In this document: piece by piece, positions 31,403 through 40,565 of the stretch
Layout: every line of letters begins with the position of its first letter
How positions within the stretch are numbered: the first letter of the stretch is position 1
The notes under the pieces: generated by a model
Told to the model about the DNA's origin: nothing
What the model saw: only the letters and a program-made list of their open reading frames with translations
Database searches by the model: none
DNA from: 2-02-FULL-47-50 sp964479045
Lineage (GTDB): Bacteria > Pseudomonadota > Gammaproteobacteria > Eutrophobiales > Eutrophobiaceae
Direction: 5' to 3'
DNA: 64,000 nt
Assembly: GCA_964479045.1 (NCBI GenBank)
Contig: CAYZJI010000004.1
Location: 104,273-168,272, forward strand
Program-made: the position numbers and the translations under genes

Positions 31403-32333
31403 TTTTGCAAGGTTAATCGTGCGCCTGCTGGCTGCATTGGGTCTGTTGCTATGGTCATCATTCTCGGTGGCCGAAGTTGCGACACAGAGTGATTGTCGCA
31501 CATTCAAACCTGCCACAGACAAACGGACAGAGGCGATAAAATATTCTGACGCCCTGTTATGGAAAGTATCAAGAGCAGGCAGTTCTGACAGCTATATCTT
31601 TGGAACCATTCATGTTTCCGATCCGCGTATTACCGCGTTACCTGCACCGGTCAGTGAACGGTTGAACAGCGCCAGCGTTTACGCGATGGAGGCATTGCCG
31701 GTGCCGGAGGAAGCCGTGCGGTTGTCACAGATGATGTTTTTCAGTGACGGCACTACGTTGACGGATTATCTGGATCAGGATTTGTTTGCACGTGCCGCCC
31801 GAATACTCAGTAATTATCAATTTTCATCCGAGTCCGCTGTCTACCTGCGGCCGTGGGCGGCATTTTTGATCATGAATTATCCGGTTGAAGAGGGGGTTCC
31901 GCTCGATCTTCAACTGCTTGATATTGCCCGGCAGAACGGTGCTGAATTGCATGGTCTTGAGACACTGTCTGAACAGGGCAGTGTATTCAGCGGCATGGCG
32001 GAAGAAGAACAACTGCAATTGTTGATGGACACGCTCTGTAATTATGACCATGTGACCAACGATTTTGAGCAGATGAAACTGCTTTATCTGGATCGTGATC
32101 TGCAGGGGCTTTTTGATTACAGCAACAAATATTCATTTGCAGATGAACCCATATACAAAAACCTGATGCAGCGGTTGCTGACTGACCGTAATCACACCAT
32201 GGCCAAACGCATGCGGCCGATCCTGGAAAAGGGCAATGCTTTTATCGCCATCGGCGCCATGCATCTGCCGGGTCATGAAGGCGTATTGTCGCTGCTGGAA
32301 GGTCAGGGTTATACCATCACTTCTGTTTACTGA
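31389..32333 (+). CDS. TraB/GumN family protein
   Basis: A 314-residue protein of the TraB/GumN/PrgY group, related to Tiki-type metalloproteases. It has an N-terminal signal segment (LLAALGLLLWSSFSVAEV), the first conserved GTxH motif (YIFGTIHVSDPR), and the second at the C-terminus (AIGAMHLPGHEGVLSLL). Conserved Glu in YAMEALP follows the first motif. It is probably exported; the substrate is unknown. It starts inside nagZ (overlap 14 bases), with ATG at 31389 or 31392. Confidence 0.88.
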   Translation: MMPLDFARLIVRLLAALGLLLWSSFSVAEVATQSDCRTFKPATDKRTEAIKYSDALLWKVSRAGSSDSYIFGTIHVSDPRITALPAPVSERLNSASVYAMEALPVPEEAVRLSQMMFFSDGTTLTDYLDQDLFARAARILSNYQFSSESAVYLRPWAAFLIMNYPVEEGVPLDLQLLDIARQNGAELHGLETLSEQGSVFSGMAEEEQLQLLMDTLCNYDHVTNDFEQMKLLYLDRDLQGLFDYSNKYSFADEPIYKNLMQRLLTDRNHTMAKRMRPILEKGNAFIAIGAMHLPGHEGVLSLLEGQGYTITSVY

Positions 32334-32384
32334 TCGCGGCCATGGCAGCTTGCTTCTGCTGCGCACCGCGGTAATCTAGCGGCT

Positions 32385-33215
32385 ATGGAAATCGCGTTTA
32401 CCAAAATGCACGGGCTTGGCAATGATTTTGCCGTGATCAACGCCCTGCAACAGCCATTTACGCTCAAGCCGGAACAAATCGCCCGTTTGGGTGACCGGCA
32501 TTTCGGCATTGGCTTCGACCAGATGCTGGTCATCGAACCACCCGGAAGCAACGCCGTGGATATCCATTACCGTATCTTCAATAACGATGGCGGTGAAGTG
32601 GCGCAGTGCGGTAATGGTGCACGTTGTGTGGCAGCCTATCTCTATGAACGTGGTCTGGTGCGCAAGGACGAAATCACGGCGCAGACGCTCGAAGGACAAC
32701 TCAAACTCTACCGGCAGCCGGACGGTCAGATCCGTGTCAACATGGGTGTCCCGCGCCTGCAGCCCGCAGATATTCCCATGCAGGCCAGAGCGCGTGAGAC
32801 TTTCTATCATCTGGAACTTGAAAATCAGGACATCACCTTTGCAGCGGTGTCCATGGGTAATCCGCATGCCGTGATTGAAGTGGGTGATGTCACAGTCGCG
32901 CCAGTAAAAGGACTGGGTCCAAAACTTCAAAAATCATCATTTTTTCCGCAAAGCGTCAATGTCGGGTTTATGCAGATCATCAGCCCTGGGCGTATCCGCC
33001 TGCGTGTGTATGAACGCGGTGCGGGCGAGACACTGGCCTGTGGCAGCGGAGCCTGTGCTGCAGTTGTGGCCGGTAATCTGGCTGGCAAACTGGCTAACGT
33101 AGTTAATGTAACTCTTCCGGGCGGGGAATTACTGGTATCATGGGCGGGTGAAGGTGAACCGGTCTGGATTACCGGGCCGGCAGTCTTCGTATATGACGGG
33201 CGGATAACACTATGA
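32385..33215 (+). CDS. dapF: Diaminopimelate epimerase
   Basis: A 276-residue epimerase converting LL- to meso-diaminopimelate for lysine and peptidoglycan. The two-base mechanism needs two cysteines, present as Cys75 (VAQCGNGARC) and Cys219 (LACGSGACAA). FTKMHGLGNDFAVI is the typical N-terminus. It overlaps the DUF484 gene by 4 bases; the dapF-DUF484-xerC order is a gammaproteobacterial hallmark. Confidence 0.97.
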   Translation: MEIAFTKMHGLGNDFAVINALQQPFTLKPEQIARLGDRHFGIGFDQMLVIEPPGSNAVDIHYRIFNNDGGEVAQCGNGARCVAAYLYERGLVRKDEITAQTLEGQLKLYRQPDGQIRVNMGVPRLQPADIPMQARARETFYHLELENQDITFAAVSMGNPHAVIEVGDVTVAPVKGLGPKLQKSSFFPQSVNVGFMQIISPGRIRLRVYERGAGETLACGSGACAAVVAGNLAGKLANVVNVTLPGGELLVSWAGEGEPVWITGPAVFVYDGRITL

Positions 33216-33922
33216 CGACGCAGAATGAATCCCGGCAAGGCATCCCGCCACTGACCGCGGAAGAAGTTGCGGACTATCTGGGCAAGCACCCGGAGTTTTT
33301 CAACGACCGCCCGGACCTGCTGGCCCGCATTGATATTCCCCATACCCGCAGCGGCAGTGCCGTATCACTGGTCGAACGTCAGGTGCAGGTCCTGCGCGAG
33401 CAGAACCAACGTGCCCGCAAGCAACTCCATGAACTGATCGAAATCGCCCGTCAGAATGAAGAGCTGGCGCGGCGCATGCACAAGCTGGCCCTCACACTGA
33501 TGGATGCTGATGAGCCCAAGGACATTTTTAACACCCTCTACGATAACCTGCGCAAGAATTTTCATGCAGACCGGGTGTCCGTCCGGCTATTTGCCGAGCC
33601 GGCGTTCATCGACAGCTATGCCGGGCCGGAGTTTGCCGGCAGCAAAAATGAATTGCAGGCCCTGTTTAAAACCATCATTGAGAAACGCGAGCCGTTATGC
33701 GGACGCATGAAACACCAGCAGCAGGTGTTCCTGTTCGGCGATGACGGCAATGAAATCGCTTCCTCGGTCATGGTGCCTCTGCATGGGCCTGAGTGGGGCG
33801 GCATACTTTCCATCGGCAGTTTTGATCCGGAGCGGTTTGAGCCGGGCATGGGAGTGGAACTGCTTGCCAATATGGGCGAGATACTCAGTTTCATTCTCAA
33901 ACCATGGATTTTGGAAAAATAG
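33212..33922 (+). CDS. DUF484 family protein
   Basis: A 236-residue protein with a GAF-like fold. The N-terminus (VADYLGKHPEFFNDRPDLLARIDIPHTRSGSAVSLVERQVQVLREQN) is the DUF484 signature, followed by a coiled coil and a GAF-like sensor part ending GGILSIGSFDPERFEPGMGVELLANMGE. The function is unknown; the gene is constantly found between dapF and xerC. ATGA overlap with dapF. Confidence 0.92.
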   Translation: MTTQNESRQGIPPLTAEEVADYLGKHPEFFNDRPDLLARIDIPHTRSGSAVSLVERQVQVLREQNQRARKQLHELIEIARQNEELARRMHKLALTLMDADEPKDIFNTLYDNLRKNFHADRVSVRLFAEPAFIDSYAGPEFAGSKNELQALFKTIIEKREPLCGRMKHQQQVFLFGDDGNEIASSVMVPLHGPEWGGILSIGSFDPERFEPGMGVELLANMGEILSFILKPWILEK

Positions 33923-33936
33923 AGCAGGCGCAAATA

Positions 33937-33962
33937 GTCATTTCGAGCGCAGCGAGAAATCT
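33937..33962. repeat. Half copy of the TCATTTCGA palindromic element
   Basis: GTCATTTCGAGCGCAGCGAGAAATCT resembles the left half of the element at 17216 (TGTCATTTCGACCGAAGGGAGAAATCT). It lies between the DUF484 stop and the xerC start. Confidence 0.6.
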
Positions 33963-33975
33963 CCCGGCAGATGAG

Positions 33976-34875
33976 ATGAAGGAATCTGAGATCAGATTGA
34001 TCCACAGTTTTCTTGAAACCCTGCAACATCTTTCACCCCATACCCGCCAGGGGTATGCACGCGATCTGAATCTGCTGCAGGTCTGGTGCAGGGAGCAGCA
34101 AATCCAGTCCTGGAAAAAACTGGATGGACGGCAGATGCGTGGTTTTGTGGCATGGCGGCGCCGCCGGGGTGGTGGTGGCAAATCCATACAACGCAATCTT
34201 TCAGCCATTCGCGCGTTCTATCGTTACCTGATTGATCAGGATCTTGCGGATCATAATCCCGCACAGGGCATACTCGCACCGAAAACGCCACGCAAATTAC
34301 CAAAAGCACTGGATGTGGATCAGGCTGAACGATTAGTGGAAATCAAAGGTGATGAACCGCTGACAGTACGTGATCGCGCCATGCTGGAATTAACGTATTC
34401 CTCCGGATTGCGTTTGTCTGAACTCATCGGATTGAATATGCGCGATCTGGATTTGAATGATGCTACCGTCACAGTACTTGGCAAGGGCAAAAAAATGCGA
34501 ACGGTACCTGTCGGCCGTCATGCGATTAATGCATTAAAGATGTGGTTGAAACTACGCAACGATTTCATCACGAATGATGAGAATACGGCTGTTTTTGTTA
34601 CCGGGCAGGGCAAACGGATCACACCACGTGCCTTTCAGTTGCGATTAAAAGAATGGGCCATCAAGCAGGGCATCCCCGGCAACGTTCATCCGCACATGCT
34701 GCGCCATTCCTTTGCCAGTCATATGCTGGAGTCCAGTGGTGATTTGCGCGCCGTTCAGGAGCTCTTGGGTCATGCCGACATCGGCACCACCCAGATATAT
34801 ACTCATCTCGATTTCCAGCATCTGGCGAAAGTCTACGACCAGGCACATCCTCGTGCCCACCGTAAAAAGGCCTGA
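33976..34875 (+). CDS. xerC: Site-specific tyrosine recombinase XerC
   Basis: A 299-residue recombinase (E. coli XerC is 298). It resolves chromosome dimers at dif with XerD. The SAM-like N-terminal domain is followed by the catalytic residues: Arg in YSSGLRLSELI, Lys in the beta-hairpin GKGKKMRTVPVG, HMLRHSFASH, LLGHADIGTTQIYTH with the Tyr. ATG 33976 (MKESEIRLIHSF) is preferred. The ATG at 33904 would add 24 residues encoded by the repeat element and overlap DUF484. Confidence 0.95.
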   Translation: MKESEIRLIHSFLETLQHLSPHTRQGYARDLNLLQVWCREQQIQSWKKLDGRQMRGFVAWRRRRGGGGKSIQRNLSAIRAFYRYLIDQDLADHNPAQGILAPKTPRKLPKALDVDQAERLVEIKGDEPLTVRDRAMLELTYSSGLRLSELIGLNMRDLDLNDATVTVLGKGKKMRTVPVGRHAINALKMWLKLRNDFITNDENTAVFVTGQGKRITPRAFQLRLKEWAIKQGIPGNVHPHMLRHSFASHMLESSGDLRAVQELLGHADIGTTQIYTHLDFQHLAKVYDQAHPRAHRKKA

Positions 34876-34959
34876 ATAAAAATAATCAGGGATTGTTTTT
34901 TCACAGCCCGGCCCAATCTCCGGTAAAATATCCCTCCCGTTTCTGCAAGGAGAACCCGC

Positions 34960-35499
34960 TTGGAGCAGTTTCATGGTACAACCATAGTGTCCGTGCGCCG
35001 TGGCAATCAGGTGGCCATCGGTGGTGATGGACAGGTGTCGCTCGGCGACACCGTGATGAAAGGCAATGCCCGCAAGGTGCGGCGTTTATACAAGGACCAG
35101 ATTCTGGCCGGGTTTGCCGGTGGCACGGCCGATGCGTTTACCCTGTTTGAGCGTTTCGAAGGCAAACTCGAAAAACATCAGGGCAACCTCATGCGTTCGG
35201 CTGTGGAACTGGCGAAAGACTGGCGCACAGACAAAATGCTGCGGCGGCTTGAAGCCATGCTCTGTGTCGCTGACAAAAACTCCTCGCTGATCATTTCCGG
35301 CAATGGTGATGTTATTGAACCGGAAGACAACATCATGGCCATTGGTTCCGGCGGCGCATTTGCGCGCGCAGCAGCCATCGCCCTGTTGAAGAACACCGAT
35401 ATGAACGCACGCGAGATCGTCGAGAAAGCCCTTAATATCGCCGCGGACATCTGTATCTACACCAATCATTCCCTGACGGTCGAAGAGCTGTCGGCCTGA
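34960..35499 (+). CDS. hslV: ATP-dependent protease peptidase subunit HslV
   Basis: A 179-residue threonine protease of the HslUV complex. The catalytic Thr of the mature form is in GTTIVSVRRG after removal of a short propeptide. The start is TTG: AAGGAG (34947-34952) lies 7 bases before it, and no ATG upstream fits. GDGQVSLGDTVMKGNARKVRRL and GSGGAFARAAA complete the family pattern. It is 28 bases before hslU. Confidence 0.96.
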   Translation: MEQFHGTTIVSVRRGNQVAIGGDGQVSLGDTVMKGNARKVRRLYKDQILAGFAGGTADAFTLFERFEGKLEKHQGNLMRSAVELAKDWRTDKMLRRLEAMLCVADKNSSLIISGNGDVIEPEDNIMAIGSGGAFARAAAIALLKNTDMNAREIVEKALNIAADICIYTNHSLTVEELSA

Positions 35500-35527
35500 T
35501 TCTTTTATTAATCACTTGAGTTGAACC

Positions 35528-36853
35528 ATGTCTGAATTGACACCGCAGCAAATCGTCGCTGAACTGGACAAGCACATCATCGGTCAGGATGCCGCCAAAC
35601 GCGCCGTTGCCATAGCCCTGCGTAATCGCTGGCGGCGCATGCAGGTCAAGGATGATCTGCGTAATGAAATCACACCGAAAAATATATTGATGATCGGTCC
35701 AACCGGTGTCGGCAAAACCGAGATTGCCCGGCGGCTTGCCAAACTGGCCAATGCACCGTTCATCAAGATCGAAGCGACAAAATTTACAGAAGTCGGCTAT
35801 GTCGGGCGTGATGTGGAATCCATCATACGTGATCTTGCCGATATATCTGTAAAGATGACGCGCGAGACCGAAATGGAGAAAGTCCGGGATCGGGCCCAGT
35901 ATGCGGCCGAGATGCATATTCTCGACATACTCCTCCCGCGTGCGCGCACCATGGACCAGAATCCGGAGGAAGACGAGAACACCACTCGCGCCAAGTTCCG
36001 CAGCATGCTGCGTGAAGGCAAGCTCGATGACAAGGAAATCGATGTGGAACTCAACGTGCAATCCATCGGCGTGGAGATCATGGCACCACCGGGGATGGAG
36101 GAAATGACCGGGCAGTTGCAGAAAATGTTTCAGAATATGACAGGCGGACGTAAAAGCGCGCGCAAGCTGCGCGTGAAAGAAGCCTTGAAACTGCTGGCCG
36201 AGGAAGAGGCCGCCAAGCTGGTTAATGAAGACGAGATCAAATTACGTGCTATTGAGAATGTCGAGCAGAACGGTCTGGTGTTCCTGGATGAAATCGACAA
36301 GGTGACCCGTCGCGGCGAAACCAGTGGGCCGGATGTCTCGCGTGAAGGTGTGCAACGTGATTTGCTGCCTCTGGTGGAAGGATCAACCGTAAGCACCAAA
36401 TACGGTATGGTCAAAACCGATCATATTCTGTTTATTGCATCCGGAGCATTTCATCTGTCGAAACCTTCCGATCTGATTCCGGAATTGCAGGGCCGTTTGC
36501 CAATACGTGTGGAACTGAGTGCACTGGGTGTGAATGATTTTATCCGTATTCTCACCGAGCCGGATGCCTCATTGACTGAACAATATGCGGCGCTGGTCGA
36601 AACCGAAGGTGTAAAACTCAAATTCAGTGAAGACGGTATTGCACGGATTGCCGAAATTGCCTGGCATGTGAATGAGACCACGGAGAACATCGGTGCCCGC
36701 CGCCTGCACACGGTGATGGAACGTTTGCTCGAATCACTCTCATTTGAGGCTACGGAGAAAAAGGGTGAAACCGTGATGATCGATGCAACCTATGTAAACG
36801 ATCATCTGGGCAATCTGATTCAGAATGAGGATCTGACCCGTTATATACTCTGA
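35528..36853 (+). CDS. hslU: ATP-dependent protease ATPase subunit HslU
   Basis: A 441-residue AAA+ unfoldase feeding HslV. N-terminal LTPQQIVAELDKHIIGQDAAKRAVAIALRNRWRR, Walker A GPTGVGKTEIARRLA, pore loop KFTEVGYVGRDVESIIRDL, Walker B LVFLDEIDKV, and the HslV-docking C-terminal tail ending YIL are present. Co-transcribed with hslV. The downstream 305 bases hold two kinds of dispersed repeat. Confidence 0.97.
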   Translation: MSELTPQQIVAELDKHIIGQDAAKRAVAIALRNRWRRMQVKDDLRNEITPKNILMIGPTGVGKTEIARRLAKLANAPFIKIEATKFTEVGYVGRDVESIIRDLADISVKMTRETEMEKVRDRAQYAAEMHILDILLPRARTMDQNPEEDENTTRAKFRSMLREGKLDDKEIDVELNVQSIGVEIMAPPGMEEMTGQLQKMFQNMTGGRKSARKLRVKEALKLLAEEEAAKLVNEDEIKLRAIENVEQNGLVFLDEIDKVTRRGETSGPDVSREGVQRDLLPLVEGSTVSTKYGMVKTDHILFIASGAFHLSKPSDLIPELQGRLPIRVELSALGVNDFIRILTEPDASLTEQYAALVETEGVKLKFSEDGIARIAEIAWHVNETTENIGARRLHTVMERLLESLSFEATEKKGETVMIDATYVNDHLGNLIQNEDLTRYIL

Positions 36854-36870
36854 GGGAAACTCTGATTATT

Positions 36871-36961
36871 TTGTCATTTCGACCAACGGGAGAAATCTCT
36901 TGATTAAAATGGTCAGATTATCAATGAACTACAAGACTTCTCGTTTCACTCGGAGTGACAG
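36871..36961. repeat. TCATTTCGA-type palindromic element, diverged copy
   Basis: Begins TTGTCATTTCGACCAACGGG then AGAAATCT, nearly identical to the left end of the element at 17216. The right end (TTTCACTCGGAGTGACAG) is an imperfect inverted match. Confidence 0.6.
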
Positions 36962-37017
36962 AAAGTACTTAATCAGAAGTTCCTGAATTGAATATGCCAG
37001 CGGCCATAGATTATTTA

Positions 37018-37046
37018 GTCATTCCGGGCTTGACCCGGAATCCAGT
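37018..37046. repeat. GTCATTCCGGG dispersed repeat with hairpin
   Basis: ATTCCGGG (37021-37028), loop CTTGA, CCCGGAAT (37034-37041): a perfect 8-bp stem, followed by TCCAGT. The same kind of sequence, with TCCAG matched by ACTGGA (37082-37087), is common as dispersed repeats in proteobacterial genomes. Confidence 0.6.
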
Positions 37047-37158
37047 AAACTAAGGGCCGTCTTGTGGCGGCTCATTTGTCGACTGGATACTGGCTTTACG
37101 CCGGTTTGACGAGTCTGCTTATAGCAGGGGCCGTAGAATTCATTCAGTCCAGAATAAT

Positions 37159-37530
37159 ATGACAGAGAACAATCCAACTCCCGTCTCCATCAACCTCCAT
37201 CAGAAATCCAGGATGCTTGAGATTGAGTACGATAATGGCAGCCATTTTGAATTGAGTTGTGAGTATTTGCGTGTGTATTCTCCTTCCGCCGATGTGCGCG
37301 GACACGGGCCCGGCCAGGCGGTATTACAGATCGGCAAGGAAAACGTTTCCATCCGGGAAATCGAGCCGGTAGGCAACTATGCTGTCAAATTTCATTTCGA
37401 TGATGGTCATCAGACCGGAATCTATTCCTGGGCCTATCTTTATGAACTGGGGGTCAATCAGGCACAATACTGGCAGGACTATCTTGTGGCGTTACGGAAC
37501 GCCGGCCACACCCGGCATGTGAACTCATGA
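37159..37530 (+). CDS. DUF971 family protein (gamma-BBH N-terminal-like)
   Basis: A 123-residue protein with the DUF971 pattern: INLHQKSRMLEIEYDNGSHFELSCEYLRVYSPSA, later VGNYAVKFHFDDGHQTGIYSWAYLYELG. The fold is shared with the N-terminal domain of gamma-butyrobetaine hydroxylase. It is found next to hslU and ubiE in many gammaproteobacteria; its role is unknown. It overlaps ubiE by 4 bases. Confidence 0.9.
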   Translation: MTENNPTPVSINLHQKSRMLEIEYDNGSHFELSCEYLRVYSPSADVRGHGPGQAVLQIGKENVSIREIEPVGNYAVKFHFDDGHQTGIYSWAYLYELGVNQAQYWQDYLVALRNAGHTRHVNS

Positions 37531-38267
37531 ATACTGTTGATTTCGGTTTTGAAAAAGTTCCGCCGCAGGAAAAGACCCGGCGGGTGGATGAGGTCTTTTC
37601 TTCGGTCGCTACCCGTTATGACCTGATGAATGATCTGATGTCCTTTGGCATCCATCGTTTATGGAAGCGCTATGCTGTGCAACTGTCCGAAGTCCGTTCC
37701 GGACAAAATGTACTGGATGTGGCGGGCGGCACGGGCGACATGGCCCGCCTGTATCATGCCCGTGCTGGTGAGGATGGACTGGTGCTGGTGACTGACATTA
37801 ATAATGATATGTTGCGTGAAGGTCGCAACAAACTGCTCGATCAGGGACTGGTGCGTGGCATTAATTATGTGCAGGCCAATGCCGAGAATCTGCCGTTTGC
37901 CGCCAACCGGTTTGATTGTGTAAGTATTGCATTTGGACTGCGTAATGTGACCGACAAATTGCGCGCGTTGCGTTCCATGTATGACAAGACCCGTTATGGC
38001 GGCCGTCTGATTATTCTGGAGTTTTCTACTGTGGTGCTACCGCACTTCAGACAGCTTTATGATGAATACTCGCTGAAATTCATTCCCTGGCTGGGTAAAA
38101 CGGTGGCCCATGATGAAGCCAGTTACCGCTATCTGGTGGAGTCCATCCGCATGCATCCGGACCAGGAAACACTCAAACACATGATAGAAGAGGCAGGCTA
38201 TGCACGTGTTGAATACCATAATCTCACCGGCGGTATCGTCGCCGTGCATCGTGCCTGGAAAATATGA
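37527..38267 (+). CDS. ubiE: Ubiquinone/menaquinone C-methyltransferase UbiE
   Basis: A 246-residue SAM-dependent methyltransferase acting on the ring carbon in ubiquinone (and menaquinone) biosynthesis. The SAM motif VLDVAGGTGDMARLY, YDLMNDLMSFGIHRLWKR at the start, and family-typical FGLRNVTDKLRALRSM are present. ATGA overlap with DUF971 and with ubiJ suggests one operon ubiE-ubiJ-ubiB. Confidence 0.96.
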   Translation: MNTVDFGFEKVPPQEKTRRVDEVFSSVATRYDLMNDLMSFGIHRLWKRYAVQLSEVRSGQNVLDVAGGTGDMARLYHARAGEDGLVLVTDINNDMLREGRNKLLDQGLVRGINYVQANAENLPFAANRFDCVSIAFGLRNVTDKLRALRSMYDKTRYGGRLIILEFSTVVLPHFRQLYDEYSLKFIPWLGKTVAHDEASYRYLVESIRMHPDQETLKHMIEEAGYARVEYHNLTGGIVAVHRAWKI

Positions 38268-38878
38268 TGGCCGTTATGAATTTTACTGAAAGCCTGCAAT
38301 TGATGGTGAACAGGATTCTGGAACAGGATCCGGAAGCCCTTGCGTCCGTTTGTGAATTGTCCGGCAAAGTGATCAAACTGGAAGTGGCCGGCCCGGAAAT
38401 CATCACGCTGCTGCATTTTGAACAGACCGGTTTACGACTGGGTACGGATAAGTCGATCAAACCGGATGTCACGATCAAGGCCCGCCCTCTGGCCTTTATG
38501 CAACTGGCCTTGCAGCGAGATGACACTGCGCGCGGTCCGGCACCTGATCTGGAAATTCGTGGTGACGCAGGACTGGCCCAGCGTTTTCAGAAGATATTGC
38601 ATACGCTGGAAATCGACTGGGAGGAACACCTCTCGCAGTGGGTGGGTGATACTGCGGCCCATAAACTGGGCCGTATGGCAAAACATGCCCGTGAATTTTT
38701 CATGGAGTCACGCCACACGCTGGGATTGAATTTCAGCGAATATTTCCGTTATGAAAAAAACATGCTGCCGGATCGCGACGAAGTAGACGAATTTATTGCG
38801 GCTGTGGACGTGTTACGTAATGATATGGAACGGTTCAGGCTAAGACTGGATCGTCTGCATGGAAAACTCAACGTTTGA
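38264..38878 (+). CDS. ubiJ: Ubiquinone biosynthesis accessory factor UbiJ
   Basis: A 204-residue protein with an N-terminal SCP2-like lipid-binding domain (SLQLMVNRILEQDPEALASVCELSGKVIKLEVAG) and a C-terminal helical part (ANHAREFF-like AKHAREFFMESRHTLGL, FIAAVDVLRNDMERFRLRLDRL). UbiJ organises the soluble Ubi complex with UbiK and binds lipid intermediates. Position between ubiE and ubiB confirms it. It starts 4 bases inside ubiE. Confidence 0.9.
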   Translation: MMAVMNFTESLQLMVNRILEQDPEALASVCELSGKVIKLEVAGPEIITLLHFEQTGLRLGTDKSIKPDVTIKARPLAFMQLALQRDDTARGPAPDLEIRGDAGLAQRFQKILHTLEIDWEEHLSQWVGDTAAHKLGRMAKHAREFFMESRHTLGLNFSEYFRYEKNMLPDRDEVDEFIAAVDVLRNDMERFRLRLDRLHGKLNV

Positions 38879-38890
38879 TGCCCGATCCAC

Positions 38891-40558
38891 ATGGTTAACT
38901 TCGGCGAAATATTCAGGTTACTGACCATACAACGTATCCTCATCCGTCATGGACTGGATGAGATTGTTTTTGCTACCCACCTGTTCCGTCCCATCCGTTT
39001 CATCTTTAATCTCCTGCCCTGGAACTGGTTCGGTGAACGTGTGCATGCGCCGCGGGCCCAGCGTCTGCGCCGCGCACTGGAAGACCTCGGCCCGGTATTT
39101 GTCAAACTGGGCCAGTTACTTTCCACGCGCCGTGACATGCTGCCTGAAGACATTGCGGATGAGTTTGCAAAACTGCAGGACAGCGTGCCACCGTTTCCCG
39201 GACGAGAAGCCCGCCGTATTATCGAGCAGGCGCTGGAACAGCCCATTGATCAGATATTTTCTGAATTTAACGAGACACCGCTTGCGTCAGCGTCCATTGC
39301 CCAGGTGCATGCGGCAACCCTGAAAGATGGCCGGCGCATGATTGTGAAGGTGGTACGGCCCGGAATTGAAAAGATCATCAAACGCGATCTGGGGCTGATG
39401 TATTTTCTCGCGCGTCAGGCTGAAAAATATTCGGAAGATGGCCGCAGGCTGCGCCCGACCAATGTTGTGCGTGAGTTGCAGAAGACCCTGATGGGTGAGC
39501 TGGACCTGATGCGCGAAGCCGCTAATGCCTCGCAACTGCGGCGCAACTTCGAGAATTCGGACAAACTTTACATACCGGCCGTTGAATGGAAATACACGCG
39601 CGACAAGGTCATGGTCATGGAGCGCATTTCCGGAATCCCGGTTTATGATACCGACGCGCTCAAAAGGGCAGGGGTTGATTTCAAATGGCTGGCGGAATCC
39701 GGCGTGGAAATCTTTTTCATCCAGATGTTCCGCGACAGTTATTTTCATGCTGACATGCACCCCGGCAATATTTTTGTGGCCAAGCCTGCAGCCGATCAAC
39801 CAGCCCGTATCATGCTGGTGGATTTTGGCATCATGAGCTCACTCAGCGAATTTGATCAACGTTATCTGGCCGAGAATTTTCTGGCCTTTCTGAATCGGGA
39901 TTACCAGCGTGTGGCGGAACTGCATGTGGAATCCGGCTGGGTACCGCAGGGCACACGCGTAGATGAGTTTGAATTTGCCATCCGTACTGTATGTGAGCCG
40001 TTGTTTGATCGTGCCCTGAATGAAATTTCATTTGGAACGCTGCTGCTCCGGTTGTTCCAGACCGCGCGCAATTTTGGCATGGAAATCCTTCCGCAATTAC
40101 TGCTACTGCAGAAAACACTGGTGAATATTGAAGGCGTAGGGCGGCAGTTGTACCCTCAACTCGATATCTGGCGCGTGGCCCGGCCGTTACTGGAACGCTG
40201 GATGAGCGAGCGCGTGGGTGTGCGTGGCTTGTGGAAAGGCACTAAAGACAATCTGCCACGCTGGCTGGATCGTTTGCCAGAGTTACCGAACAAGACCATT
40301 GATTTGATTGAACGCCTGCGTGATGGCCGTGTACAGATGCATATCCGCTCAGACGATATGGATGAACTGCGCCAGGAAATCCGCGATGCAAATCAACGTG
40401 CGGTACTGGCCATCATTGGTTCGACATTCATACTCTGTGCGGCGATCATTTACGGACTGGACGGCTTCTCACCCGTCATGCTGGGTGGCGCACCGTGGTT
40501 GACGTGGGTGTTTGGAACGATCGGACTCGGTTTGTTGGTGTTTTCAATGAGTGACTGA
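38891..40558 (+). CDS. ubiB: Ubiquinone biosynthesis kinase-like protein UbiB
   Basis: A 555-residue member of the ABC1/ADCK atypical kinase family. It has the KxGQ motif in FVKLGQLLSTRRDMLPEDI, the Ala-rich loop TPLASASIAQVH, the catalytic MHPGNIF and metal-binding DFGIMSSL. Two C-terminal membrane helices (about residues 498-515 and 525-550) anchor it to the inner membrane. It supports ubiquinone synthesis, probably through ATPase activity. It follows ubiJ after 12 bases. Confidence 0.95.
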   Translation: MVNFGEIFRLLTIQRILIRHGLDEIVFATHLFRPIRFIFNLLPWNWFGERVHAPRAQRLRRALEDLGPVFVKLGQLLSTRRDMLPEDIADEFAKLQDSVPPFPGREARRIIEQALEQPIDQIFSEFNETPLASASIAQVHAATLKDGRRMIVKVVRPGIEKIIKRDLGLMYFLARQAEKYSEDGRRLRPTNVVRELQKTLMGELDLMREAANASQLRRNFENSDKLYIPAVEWKYTRDKVMVMERISGIPVYDTDALKRAGVDFKWLAESGVEIFFIQMFRDSYFHADMHPGNIFVAKPAADQPARIMLVDFGIMSSLSEFDQRYLAENFLAFLNRDYQRVAELHVESGWVPQGTRVDEFEFAIRTVCEPLFDRALNEISFGTLLLRLFQTARNFGMEILPQLLLLQKTLVNIEGVGRQLYPQLDIWRVARPLLERWMSERVGVRGLWKGTKDNLPRWLDRLPELPNKTIDLIERLRDGRVQMHIRSDDMDELRQEIRDANQRAVLAIIGSTFILCAAIIYGLDGFSPVMLGGAPWLTWVFGTIGLGLLVFSMSD

Positions 40559-40565
40559 TTACCTG

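Larger units (their letters stand above)
36854..37158. other. Repeat-filled gap hslU / DUF971
   Basis: A 305-base gap holding a TCATTTCGA-type palindromic element (36871-36961) and a separate GTCATTCCGGG element (from 37018). No open frame or RNA gene could be supported. The DUF971 ribosome-binding site is not evident. Confidence 0.6.

Noticed and set aside
30350..31522. A 390-codon open frame on the minus strand across nagZ
   Set aside because: It is antisense to a clearly coding gene, has no ribosome-binding site, and its translation is rich in His and Cys with no domain. A shadow of nagZ codon bias.
34871..34902. CCTGA/TCAGG hairpin with T-run after xerC
   Set aside because: Stem of only 5 bp with a 10-base loop; kept as a note, not a feature.
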